DNA of 5,080 bases from Spirochaetaceae bacterium. GTDB lineage: Bacteria > Spirochaetota > Spirochaetia > Sphaerochaetales > Sphaerochaetaceae. Location of the stretch: positions 1-5,080 of the forward strand of contig JAENWY010000160.1 of the NCBI GenBank assembly GCA_016649775.1, written 5' to 3'. The translations under genes were made by a program, and so were the position numbers. Positions 1-4,384 of this stretch are shown here, in pieces. The notes beneath the pieces were generated by a model. That model searched no databases, was not told the origin of the DNA, and saw only the letters and a program-made list of their open reading frames with translations. Numbering within the stretch: the first letter of the stretch is position 1; every line of letters starts with the position of its first letter.

Positions 1-855
1 GTGGGTGAGGAAGGCAAAAACAATAAAGATTTTCTTAATACCTTGTTGAATTTATATGAACTAAATAAGGGAAAAGTTAAAAATATTAACTTAGTAGGTG
101 ACATTGATGTTTTAGAGGGATACACAAACAAAATACACCAGTCATTTATAAATATTATTGATAAATTAGAGAGCCAAAAGGGAGATCTTGAAGATAATAG
201 CCAAAAGAATTTGCAAATATATAAAGAGAAAGTTAACAATTTAGAAGAAGAACTTGAAGCAATAAAGGTACTAAATTCAGCTAGACAGACAGAGTTAAAG
301 AGTAGCTACACAGATAACACAACTCTAAAAGAACAATATTCTCAACTACAAGAAAGTCTACAGGATAAGCTAACTATTATTAAGGAATATCAAGGTAAGA
401 ATGATACTCTCACAGGAATACTTGAAGAATATAAACAATTTAAAGTTGAGGTATTAGAGTATAAGAAGTTACTTGAAGATAAGAAGGTCAGGAATAATTC
501 ATTAAGTGATGATAATAAAAATAAAAATTTTACTATTAATAACTTAACTAAAGATATTGAGAATCTAAAAGAAGTCCATGAGAAGTCTATTAATGAATTG
601 ACAAAGGCGCAAGATCAGTTGAAAGATAAACACCTTTCAGACCTTGAACAGTTAAAAGACAAAGCAGATATAAAAATGGATAAGGCATTGATAGAATTAC
701 AAAAATCGCAACAGGAGCAGTTAACCCAAGAGCAATTAAAACATTATACAGATATACAAGAATATCAAAACAAATATAAATCATTACTTGAAGAATTGGA
801 AAACGTGAGAACTATTCCAAAACTAAAAAAAGACAATGCAGCAGTAAAAAAATAA
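1..855 (+). CDS. Long coiled-coil protein, function unknown; 5' end uncertain
   Basis: This frame encodes 284 residues and I do not recognise a family with certainty. From about residue 45 to the end it is highly charged and rich in Lys, Glu, Gln and Leu. It has no Cys or Trp and only one Pro (in IPKLKK near the C-terminus), which is the signature of a long continuous coiled coil. The first ~40 residues look more globular. There is no signal peptide or membrane segment, so it is probably cytosolic. Plasmid-borne coiled-coil proteins such as the KfrA type bind DNA near their own promoter and help plasmid stability; a similar role here is only an analogy. The GTG at base 1 coincides with the window edge and no ribosome site can be seen, so the true start may lie upstream. 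If the molecule is circular, the frame stays open back to 4970 with an ATG at 5012. Confidence 0.75.
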   Translation: MGEEGKNNKDFLNTLLNLYELNKGKVKNINLVGDIDVLEGYTNKIHQSFINIIDKLESQKGDLEDNSQKNLQIYKEKVNNLEEELEAIKVLNSARQTELKSSYTDNTTLKEQYSQLQESLQDKLTIIKEYQGKNDTLTGILEEYKQFKVEVLEYKKLLEDKKVRNNSLSDDNKNKNFTINNLTKDIENLKEVHEKSINELTKAQDQLKDKHLSDLEQLKDKADIKMDKALIELQKSQQEQLTQEQLKHYTDIQEYQNKYKSLLEELENVRTIPKLKKDNAAVKK

Positions 856-866
856 AAAAGGTCTTT

Positions 867-872
867 AGGAGG
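867..872 (+). promoter_or_regulatory. Strong ribosome binding site before a 17-codon frame
   Basis: AGGAGG lies 7 nt before an ATG at 880 and 12 nt after the stop of the coiled-coil gene. It is the best Shine-Dalgarno match on the plus strand in this part of the window. It is hard to explain unless the tiny downstream frame is translated or is the remnant of a gene that was. Confidence 0.6.
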
Positions 873-879
873 ATTAATT

Positions 880-933
880 ATGGTGGATTTGAATAATCCG
901 CCTTCACTAATAATGGCTCTATTACTATCTTAA
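880..933 (+). CDS. Candidate 17-aa micropeptide with ideal ribosome site
   Basis: The frame reads MVDLNNPPSLIMALLLS and then TAA. It has a polar, proline-containing first half and a hydrophobic end (LIMALLLS). AGGAGG at the ideal 7-nt spacing argues for translation. An imperfect hairpin covers codons 1-8 (stem 882-889 with 895-902, loop TGAAT, one G-T pair), which could limit initiation or simply be part of an RNA element. It may be cotranscribed with the coiled-coil gene, or it may belong to a small RNA convergent with the minus-strand micro-ORF at 948-989. Alternatives are a leader peptide, a decayed start of a larger gene, or a chance frame. No continuation in another frame is visible after the stop. 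Confidence 0.35.
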   Translation: MVDLNNPPSLIMALLLS

Positions 934-947
934 GAGTATGTTTTTTC

Positions 948-989
948 TTAAATATATACCAATATCTGCTCTGAACTATACATAAACAC
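948..989 (-). CDS. Candidate 13-aa micropeptide, possible toxin remnant
   Basis: On the minus strand GGGAGG (997-1002) sits 7 nt before a GTG at 989. The frame is GTG-TTT-ATG followed by YSSEQILVYI and TAA. The ribosome site is as good as any in the window. The start region, with a strong purine tract and then a short frame opening with a few hydrophobic residues, resembles the small holin-like or TxpA-type toxins of Firmicute type I toxin-antitoxin loci. Those are usually 25-60 residues, so this would be a truncated copy. It converges on the plus-strand micro-ORF, with 14 nt between the two stop codons, an arrangement in which the transcripts would overlap at their 3' ends as in txpA/ratA. 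The toxin link is an inference from layout, not from recognised homology. Confidence 0.3.
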   Translation of the reverse strand: MFMYSSEQILVYI

Positions 990-1018
990 AATACCGCCTC
1001 CCTACTCTAACCATTAAT

Positions 1019-1039
1019 ATTACAGGCTTTGCCTGTAAT
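1019..1039. repeat. Perfect 9-bp hairpin with TTT loop
   Basis: ATTACAGGC, loop TTT, GCCTGTAAT. The arms match perfectly. On the minus strand it would form in the leader about 30 nt upstream of the 948-989 micro-ORF. On the plus strand it could form part of a compound terminator together with the next hairpin and the T-rich run that follows. Confidence 0.7.
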
Positions 1040-1048
1040 CTGTAGCTC

Positions 1049-1061
1049 GGGGAGCATCCCC
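1049..1061. repeat. GC-rich hairpin GGGGA/TCCCC
   Basis: GGGGA, loop GCA, TCCCC: a perfect five-base-pair stem in an otherwise AT-rich plasmid. On the plus strand it is followed by a C/T-rich tract ending near 1084, so it may be a weak rho-independent terminator for the coiled-coil and micro-ORF transcript. On the minus strand it would sit in the leader of the micro-ORF. Confidence 0.55.
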
Positions 1062-1228
1062 CTTATCCTGCCTTTTCCTTTTTCAACCTATAATTAAGCC
1101 AAAATGATTTTCTTCCATTACTCAAAATAAAGCAAATTACAATAATTAAAACACCTATAAATTAACTGTTATAAAATTTTATTATTTAGTTCTTTCATTT
1201 GGTTTCGTTATTGGTGTAACCGTAAATA

Positions 1229-1269
1229 TAACAAATGTCTCGAAAAGATTATTTTAAAGACATTTGTTA
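1229..1269. repeat. 41-nt imperfect palindrome, 12-bp perfect arms
   Basis: TAACAAATGTCT (1229-1240) is perfectly inverted at 1258-1269 (AGACATTTGTTA). Inside the 17-nt centre an AAAA/TTTT pairing allows the stem to continue after an interior mismatch. No U-run follows on either strand, so it is less terminator-like than its neighbour at 1289-1330. It could be a protein-binding dyad or an extra RNA stem downstream of rep. Confidence 0.6.
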
Positions 1270-1288
1270 ACTAAGGTATGTGAATTAA

Positions 1289-1330
1289 TAAAAGGGTACC
1301 TGTACATAAATATGTGCAGGTACCCTTTTA
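1289..1330. terminator. Rho-independent terminator of rep, probably bidirectional
   Basis: A 20-bp stem pairs 1289-1308 with 1311-1330, with a single T/G wobble position. The core AAAAGGGTACCTG is mirrored by CAGGTACCCTTTT, giving an A-tract before and a T-tract after the GC-rich part on both strands. On the minus strand the rep stop codon (1328-1330) lies within the first bases of the stem, so translation termination and transcription termination are tightly coupled. The tail beyond the stem is only moderately T-rich. Confidence 0.8.
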
Positions 1331-2434
1331 TTTTCCATCTCGTATTGACAATTGTTGATATTCATTCCCTGTAACTTCATCTGTTTCGTTATTGTCCCAA
1401 TCTAATAATTTTTTCTCTAAATCATCAAAATCATAGGCTCTTTGCTCATAATCATTAAAACTACCAACCTTGACCTTCCTTTTCGCAGTTTTATAATCCT
1501 CTTTGAGAGCTTTAAGCATCCATCCCACTATATTATCAATCTTAACCACATTTTCAGCTTGAGCGTATTTTTCTTTAATGATATTAATATCTCCTTTGGC
1601 AGTATCTAATATATATTTAGCTTCTAACGCTTCTATGTCCTCTTTGAATATGGCTTTAACCTCATTTATAAGGCTTGTACGGCATTTTTCTCCTTCGTTG
1701 GTAGATTTGCCCTCTATAGTGACACAAACTTCGTCATTAGCCTTTATATCGGTTTTATTAGTCTTTATGTAGAATCTAATACTAGTAACTTTTCGACCTG
1801 TCTTGATTTCTTCAAATTCAAAGGATATATCAGTATTTGAGTTTATCTCCTTTTGAGCAATATTAATTACCTTCTGCTTTAAATTTGAATATTTGGGATA
1901 TTGTTTTCCTTTTATGTCTAATGTAGTTCTTAAATCTTCTATAGTTAATTCTCTGGATTTAATACCTTCATACTGTTTTAATAATTCATATACTCGAAAT
2001 GAATATGAATTTTTAAACTGCATTATATTTTTAAGTTGATATTTAGTATATTGTTTAAGTTCTAAGTAAAATTCCTTCACTTCTTCATCAATCTTCATGG
2101 TCAATATTCCATTTTCAAATTCAACTTTTTTTATCAAATGAAATTTTTTAAACTTTTCATCTGTATCATTTTTTCTTTTTATAACTCTTGCCATTAATTT
2201 ATCTGTAATTTTATCTATATCTCTATAAATATTTTTATGTGGAGTACCTAATATATTACTTAAATCAATTGCTTTAAATTGGTATTCTTTAAAATCAACA
2301 TCATCCTTTTTTATCATACTTGCTAACATTCTAATTAACTTCTGCTCCAATACTGAATATGAATGTGACGCCTCAATTAATTTATTACTTTGGTATACCC
2401 AATTATTATTTACTTTTGCTAAGTTTGCTATCAT
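1328..2434 (-). CDS. rep: Plasmid replication initiator, Rep_3/RepB family
   Basis: This 368-residue protein should bind the iterons just upstream of its gene and recruit the host replication machinery. The N-terminal two thirds match the Rep_3 (initiator RepB) pattern of two winged-helix domains. Residues ~15-45 give the typical opening (NKLIEASHSYSVLEQKLIRM), the middle has FKNSYSFRVYELLKQYEG and a following LREL-type segment, and IRFYIK ends the second domain near residue 222. The C-terminal third carries NIVGWMLKALKEDY (about 301-314) and FNDYEQRAYDFDDLEKKLL (about 326-344), motifs I associate with Firmicute plasmid initiators and DnaD-like tails. The ATG at 2434 is preceded by a G8 run at ribosome-site distance. 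The gene is monocistronic, ends in a hairpin terminator and appears intact. Family assignment is firm; the role of the C-terminal extension is inferred. Confidence 0.93.
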   Translation of the reverse strand: MIANLAKVNNNWVYQSNKLIEASHSYSVLEQKLIRMLASMIKKDDVDFKEYQFKAIDLSNILGTPHKNIYRDIDKITDKLMARVIKRKNDTDEKFKKFHLIKKVEFENGILTMKIDEEVKEFYLELKQYTKYQLKNIMQFKNSYSFRVYELLKQYEGIKSRELTIEDLRTTLDIKGKQYPKYSNLKQKVINIAQKEINSNTDISFEFEEIKTGRKVTSIRFYIKTNKTDIKANDEVCVTIEGKSTNEGEKCRTSLINEVKAIFKEDIEALEAKYILDTAKGDINIIKEKYAQAENVVKIDNIVGWMLKALKEDYKTAKRKVKVGSFNDYEQRAYDFDDLEKKLLDWDNNETDEVTGNEYQQLSIRDGK

Positions 2435-2442
2435 TTACCATT

Positions 2443-2450
2443 CCCCCCCC
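2443..2450 (-). promoter_or_regulatory. G8 homopolymer serving as rep ribosome site
   Basis: Eight consecutive C on the plus strand give G8 on the rep strand, 8 nt before the rep ATG. It is the only purine-rich element positioned to act as a Shine-Dalgarno sequence, although it is not a normal GGAGG. Given the -10 box at 2455-2460, transcription would start in or at the edge of this run. Homopolymers of this length are prone to length change, which could alter rep expression. Confidence 0.55.
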
Positions 2451-2454
2451 AACT

Positions 2455-2460
2455 ACTATA
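2455..2460 (-). promoter_or_regulatory. Probable extended -10 box of the rep promoter
   Basis: On the minus strand TGTTATAGT gives an extended -10 (TG-N-TATAGT, five of six bases of TATAAT). No good -35 hexamer lies 17 nt upstream, which is tolerated for extended -10 promoters. The predicted start point falls at or within the G8 run, giving a leader of only about 15 nt before the rep ATG. Confidence 0.5.
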
Positions 2461-2473
2461 ACATATTTTTTAA

Positions 2474-2509
2474 AAGTTGCATATAACTCGTTAACAATGA
2501 AGTTGCATA
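2474..2509. repeat. AAGTTGCATA direct repeat at the rep promoter
   Basis: AAGTTGCATA occurs at 2474-2483 and again at 2500-2509, 26 bp apart. It shares AGTTGC with the second half of the iterons (GTTGCCTTT). Rep_3 initiators often repress their own promoter through iteron-like half sites, so these repeats are good candidates for the autoregulatory operator. Only the repeats themselves are seen; the role is inferred. Confidence 0.5.
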
Positions 2510-2544
2510 GCTTGAATATACTGATACATCTATATCTTTACTAC

Positions 2545-2553
2545 TTATCCACA
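2545..2553 (+). promoter_or_regulatory. Perfect DnaA box
   Basis: TTATCCACA is an exact match to the consensus DnaA box and lies 14 nt from the first iteron. This placement is typical of iteron origins that need host DnaA together with the plasmid initiator. Confidence 0.8.
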
Positions 2554-2567
2554 TCAAATAAAAGCAC

Positions 2568-2673
2568 ACCGTCAATACGTTGCTTTTGACCGTCAATTGG
2601 TTATACTTAACCGTCATTCGGTTGCCTTTCGACCGTCAATGAGTTGCCTTTAACCGTCAATAAGTTGCCTTTC
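2568..2673 (+). repeat. Five iterons, 21-22 bp period, Rep binding sites
   Basis: Five directly repeated units start at 2568, 2589, 2610, 2632 and 2653. The consensus is ACCGTCAATNNGTTGCYTTT. Unit 2 is the most diverged in its second half (GTTATACTT) and unit 3 has CATTCG in place of CAAT. Spacing of 21-22 bp puts all units on the same face of the helix, as expected for cooperative binding of Rep monomers. Iterons also usually set copy number and incompatibility. Confidence 0.92.
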
Positions 2674-2714
2674 AAGTACTCAATCCCAGTCATATCAGTC
2701 CTTTTGAGTATGCG

Positions 2715-2756
2715 TAAAACAACTTAAAACAAAGTCTTTAAAACAATCTAAAACAA
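2715..2756 (+). repeat. TAAAACAA array, possible DNA unwinding element
   Basis: TAAAACAA occurs four times, at 2715, 2725, 2739 and 2749, with steps of 10, 14 and 10 bp. The 10-bp steps match one helical turn. The array is AT-rich, strand-biased (A/C on one strand) and lies beyond the iterons away from rep, where iteron origins usually place the region that is melted first. That function is inferred from position and composition. Confidence 0.55.
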
Positions 2757-2793
2757 CAACACGGAGAGAAAAGAAAAACTGTTGTTGTTTTAG
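2748..2793. repeat. Inverted repeat with 14-bp arms around a purine-only tract
   Basis: CTAAAACAACAAC(A) at 2748-2761 is perfectly inverted at 2780-2793. The 18-nt centre is almost entirely purine on the plus strand. The left arm includes the last TAAAACAA unit. It could form a cruciform or stem-loop in single-stranded DNA at the origin, for example as a priming or primosome-assembly site, but no direct motif proves this. Confidence 0.6.
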
Positions 2794-2908
2794 GATAGTA
2801 AACATTTAATATTTGAGGTAAATAAAACTCGTGGCTATATCAATGTAAATAAGTCAAAATTCTTTGGTTGTCAGTTATATTTTACAGATAGGTTTATCTT
2901 ACAAATCT

Positions 2909-2945
2909 ATGTTAATGACTACAGTGACACTGTAGTCATTAACAT
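2909..2945. repeat. 37-nt palindrome, 18-bp perfect arms
   Basis: Arms of 18 bp (2909-2926 and 2928-2945) match perfectly around a single central base at 2927. The centre reads AGTGACACT, the reverse complement of AGTGTCACT, which is the motif repeated in and before the adjacent RHH gene. No T-run follows on either strand, so a terminator is unlikely. It lies 90 bp beyond the stop codon of the RHH gene. A dimer-binding site, for example a centromere or operator, is the favoured reading, but a cruciform or replication-arrest site is possible. Confidence 0.7.
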
Positions 2946-3034
2946 GTGAAAACACTGCCTAATGACATAATCTCTATTACAGGGTCTTTAAATAAAGTAT
3001 AAGCATATACATATTTAAGTTTTATTAGAAGTTA

Positions 3035-3694
3035 TTATTTATATTTGTCACAGTATTCTAACAGAGCCATAGCCATCAAGTCTTGCATTGTATACTGACT
3101 GTTGTGGTTACAGAATTTTTTGAATTCTGTAACCACAACAGGATAGATTTTGAATCCTCTCGTTACTGCTTGTTCTGTTAACTTCTCTCTATTAATATTT
3201 ATTTTAGGTATCTCAATATCAATTATATTTTCATTTTTCCTTTGCCTTCTATACCATTCTAACATCTCAACGAGACCACTTTTCATATTCTCAAACTCAA
3301 CTATAGACACATTTGTTTCTATAGTTTCACTTTCTGTTTTGTTAGTAGAGGCAACCTTAGTGTCACTATAGTTGTTATGAATTTTATTAGCAGGTGTACC
3401 TATAGTATCACTCCTGCTCCTATGCGTTTTTTCAGTAGGTGTAATCTTAGTATCACTACTATTGTTTAGACCATCAAAGGTATACTGAAAAGTTGATTTG
3501 TTGTATTCAATATTGGTATCTTTAATTGTTTCAGAAAAGTCTTTTCTTTGTATCTCAAATTGTCTGATAAACGTATCAGTGGTTATTTTTTTTTCTTTAT
3601 TTCTGGTTCTGTTATCTATCGTATTTTTATTTATTGATAGTGCTATTTTAGTAAGCTCAGATATTGGTAAATTTAACTTCTTAGGTTTTGACAT
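3035..3694 (-). CDS. Probable RHH DNA-binding protein with 15-aa repeats
   Basis: The 219-residue product is not a family I can name. Its C-terminus (about 178-217) fits a ribbon-helix-helix fold: a strand RGFKIYPVVV, a helix TEFKKFCNHN, a turn, then a helix TMQDLMAMALLEYCDKY. RHH proteins bind DNA as dimers through the strand. The N-terminal ~75 residues are basic and polar. Residues 78-122 are three 15-residue repeats beginning near SDT (S80, S95, S110), with a shorter fourth at S122, rich in Ser, Thr, Asp and Lys and probably disordered. Residues 132-151 may form a helix. A long flexible tail plus C-terminal RHH recalls plasmid partition or copy-control proteins such as ParG, but no ParA lies in the window. 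The ATG at 3694 has AAGGAG 9 nt upstream and a good promoter, so the gene is probably expressed and possibly autoregulated. Confidence 0.75.
   Translation of the reverse strand: MSKPKKLNLPISELTKIALSINKNTIDNRTRNKEKKITTDTFIRQFEIQRKDFSETIKDTNIEYNKSTFQYTFDGLNNSSDTKITPTEKTHRSRSDTIGTPANKIHNNYSDTKVASTNKTESETIETNVSIVEFENMKSGLVEMLEWYRRQRKNENIIDIEIPKININREKLTEQAVTRGFKIYPVVVTEFKKFCNHNSQYTMQDLMAMALLEYCDKYK
3099..3141. repeat. Perfect 19-bp inverted repeat inside the RHH coding region
   Basis: CTGTTGTGGTTACAGAATT (3099-3117) is perfectly inverted at 3123-3141 with a 5-nt loop. It falls in the part of the gene that encodes the RHH strand end and first helix, so both arms are translated (PVVVTEF and KFCNHNS). 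A 19-bp perfect stem is very unlikely by chance in a coding sequence under amino-acid constraint. No U-run follows on the coding strand, so a simple terminator is not indicated. Confidence 0.85.
3322..3463 (-). repeat. 45-bp in-frame tandem repeats carrying TAGTNTCACT
   Basis: Three 45-bp units encode the 15-residue repeats of the RHH protein. On the plus strand the motif TAGTNTCACT appears at 3322 (TTT form), 3358 (TGT), 3403 (TAT) and 3448 (TAT), at steps of 36, 45 and 45 bp. The Ser codon is AGT and the Thr codon ACT in every copy. The rest of each unit is diverged, so SDT and its DNA are the most conserved part. Confidence 0.75.
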
Positions 3695-3719
3695 TTTGAT
3701 ATTCTCCTTTTTACAATTA

Positions 3720-3740
3720 TAGTTTCACTTTAGTTTCACC
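3720..3740. promoter_or_regulatory. Tandem TAGTTTCAC sites, likely operator of the RHH gene
   Basis: TAGTTTCACT (3720-3729) and TAGTTTCACC (3731-3740) are direct repeats 11 bp apart, one helical turn, lying just downstream of the predicted transcription start of the RHH gene. RHH repressors such as omega of pSM19035 bind tandem heptads of the form WATCACW, which these resemble. Autorepression by the RHH protein is inferred. Confidence 0.6.
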
Positions 3741-3754
3741 TAGTAATTACCTTT

Positions 3755-3783
3755 ATAATATAATAAACTTTTTTCTTTGTCTA
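3755..3783 (-). promoter_or_regulatory. Promoter of the RHH gene
   Basis: On the minus strand the -35 is TAGACA (3778-3783; five of six bases of TTGACA) and the -10 is TATTAT (3755-3760; five of six bases of TATAAT), with a 17-nt spacer. The start would fall near 3748, and the two TAGTTTCAC sites would lie at about +8 to +28. Confidence 0.65.
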
Positions 3784-3900
3784 GCAATAAATGGGAAACA
3801 AAAGAATGGTTAAATCATTGTTCCGTACCTCAATTTCTATTTTTTTATAAATCTCGCCTGGTACCTAAAGTAAGTTTAAATATAAAATTATTAGTTAATA

Positions 3901-3909
3901 TGATATAAT
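3901..3909 (+). promoter_or_regulatory. Extended -10 promoter of the small coiled-coil gene
   Basis: TGATATAAT contains a perfect TATAAT (3904-3909) with an upstream TG. The -35 region at 17 nt (TATAAA) is poor. Transcription would start near 3916, leaving a leader of about 15 nt that is nearly all ribosome site. Confidence 0.6.
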
Positions 3910-3930
3910 TTAAAAAATGAGGTGATAGCA

Positions 3931-4302
3931 TTGGATAATGAAATGAAAGATATGTTAGTTAAGTTATTAGAAGGACAGACCAGGCTTGAATACGAGATAA
4001 CTGGAATAAAGACAGAAGTAACTGGATTAAAAACAGAAGTAAAGAAGAACTCTATAGAGCTTGAGTCTATAGGGAAAAATATAAATATAATTGTAGAGGT
4101 ACAAACTGCACATAAAGAGCAGCATGACTTTTCATTCAAAAACACTGATGCATTAATTGATAAAAAAACAGATTTAATAGAAACAGCAGTAAAAAGCGTT
4201 TCTAAAGATGTAAAAGAGGTCATGGAAAGTGTTGATGTGATGAAAGACGTAATAGGTAGACATCAAATTGATATTGAAATATTAAAGCGTAAACCTGTTT
4301 AA
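3931..4302 (+). CDS. Small coiled-coil protein, function unknown
   Basis: I choose the TTG at 3931, giving 123 residues. GAGGTGAT (3919-3926) is a near-perfect match to the 16S rRNA tail at the right distance, while the in-frame GTG at 3922 lies inside that ribosome site. The product starts LDNEMKDMLVKLLEGQTRLEYE, then has two tandem heptads (TGIKTEV, TGLKTEV), a KKNSIELESIGKNI segment and a second charged helical half ending in ILKRKPV. It has no Cys, and its only Pro is next to last, so it is almost wholly helical and coiled-coil. There is no signal peptide or membrane span. Short proteins of this style are frequent on clostridial plasmids and phages without assigned function. It is monocistronic, divergent from the RHH gene, and ends before a hairpin shared with the recombinase gene. 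Confidence 0.8.
   Translation: MDNEMKDMLVKLLEGQTRLEYEITGIKTEVTGLKTEVKKNSIELESIGKNINIIVEVQTAHKEQHDFSFKNTDALIDKKTDLIETAVKSVSKDVKEVMESVDVMKDVIGRHQIDIEILKRKPV
4000..4041 (+). repeat. 21-bp tandem duplication encoding two heptads
   Basis: Units 4000-4020 and 4021-4041 are identical at 19 of 21 bases and encode TGIKTEV and TGLKTEV. The unit length equals exactly one coiled-coil heptad, so copy-number change would lengthen or shorten the coil without disturbing its register. Confidence 0.8.
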
Positions 4303-4313
4303 AAATTAAAGCG

Positions 4314-4354
4314 TTATAGAAGGGTATATCCATGTTGGATATACCCTTCTATAA
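4314..4354. terminator. Shared hairpin terminator between convergent genes
   Basis: TTATAGAAGGGTATATCCA (4314-4332) is perfectly inverted at 4336-4354 with a TGT loop, giving a 19-bp stem. It lies 12 nt after the coiled-coil stop and 30 nt after the recombinase stop. The T-rich tail is better on the minus strand (CTTTAATTTTT) than on the plus strand. It likely ends both transcripts. Confidence 0.8.
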
Positions 4355-4384
4355 ATTTAACATTAAATATATAGATAACTGATC

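Larger units (their letters stand above)
934..1288. other. Intergenic region with hairpins, no full-length gene
   Basis: Apart from the minus-strand micro-ORF I see no convincing protein gene in this stretch. It holds a T6 run (941-946), a locally GC-rich island with two hairpins (1019-1061), a T-rich tail at about 1071-1084, about 140 bases of plain AT-rich sequence, and a 41-nt dyad (1229-1269). It separates the plus-strand block from the 3' end of rep and may hold a small RNA. Confidence 0.6.
2435..3034. other. Iteron-type plasmid replication origin region
   Basis: These 600 bases hold no convincing gene. From the rep side they contain the rep leader and promoter, half-iteron-like repeats, a perfect DnaA box, five iterons, a TAAAACAA array flanked by an inverted repeat, and a 37-nt palindrome. 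Rep_3 plasmids commonly place the origin directly upstream of rep, so this is the probable start site of theta replication. I see nothing definite in 2794-2908 or 2946-3034 beyond AT-rich sequence and small imperfect hairpins. Confidence 0.85.

Noticed and set aside
590..784. 64-codon minus-strand frame opposite the first coiled-coil gene
   Set aside because: It is antisense to a clear coiled-coil gene, has a hydrophobic composition typical of the complement of Lys/Glu codons, and no ribosome site was seen.
1578..1772. Plus-strand frame within rep
   Set aside because: It lies wholly inside the well-supported rep gene on the other strand and lacks a ribosome site.
2359..2589. 76-codon plus-strand frame across the rep start and origin
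   Set aside because: It overlaps the rep start, the G8 leader, the DnaA box and the first iteron, and its composition is non-coding in character.
2568..2673. Iteron block considered as a CRISPR array
   Set aside because: The period is only 21-22 bp with no unique spacers of normal length; the placement next to a Rep_3 gene and a DnaA box explains it.
3922..3930. GTG start for the small coiled-coil gene
   Set aside because: This GTG is part of the GAGGTGAT ribosome site itself; the TTG at 3931 has correct spacing.
3891..4223. 110-codon minus-strand frame opposite the small coiled-coil gene
   Set aside because: Rich in Ser, Phe and Ile as a complement of coiled-coil codons; the plus-strand gene has a near-perfect ribosome site and promoter.
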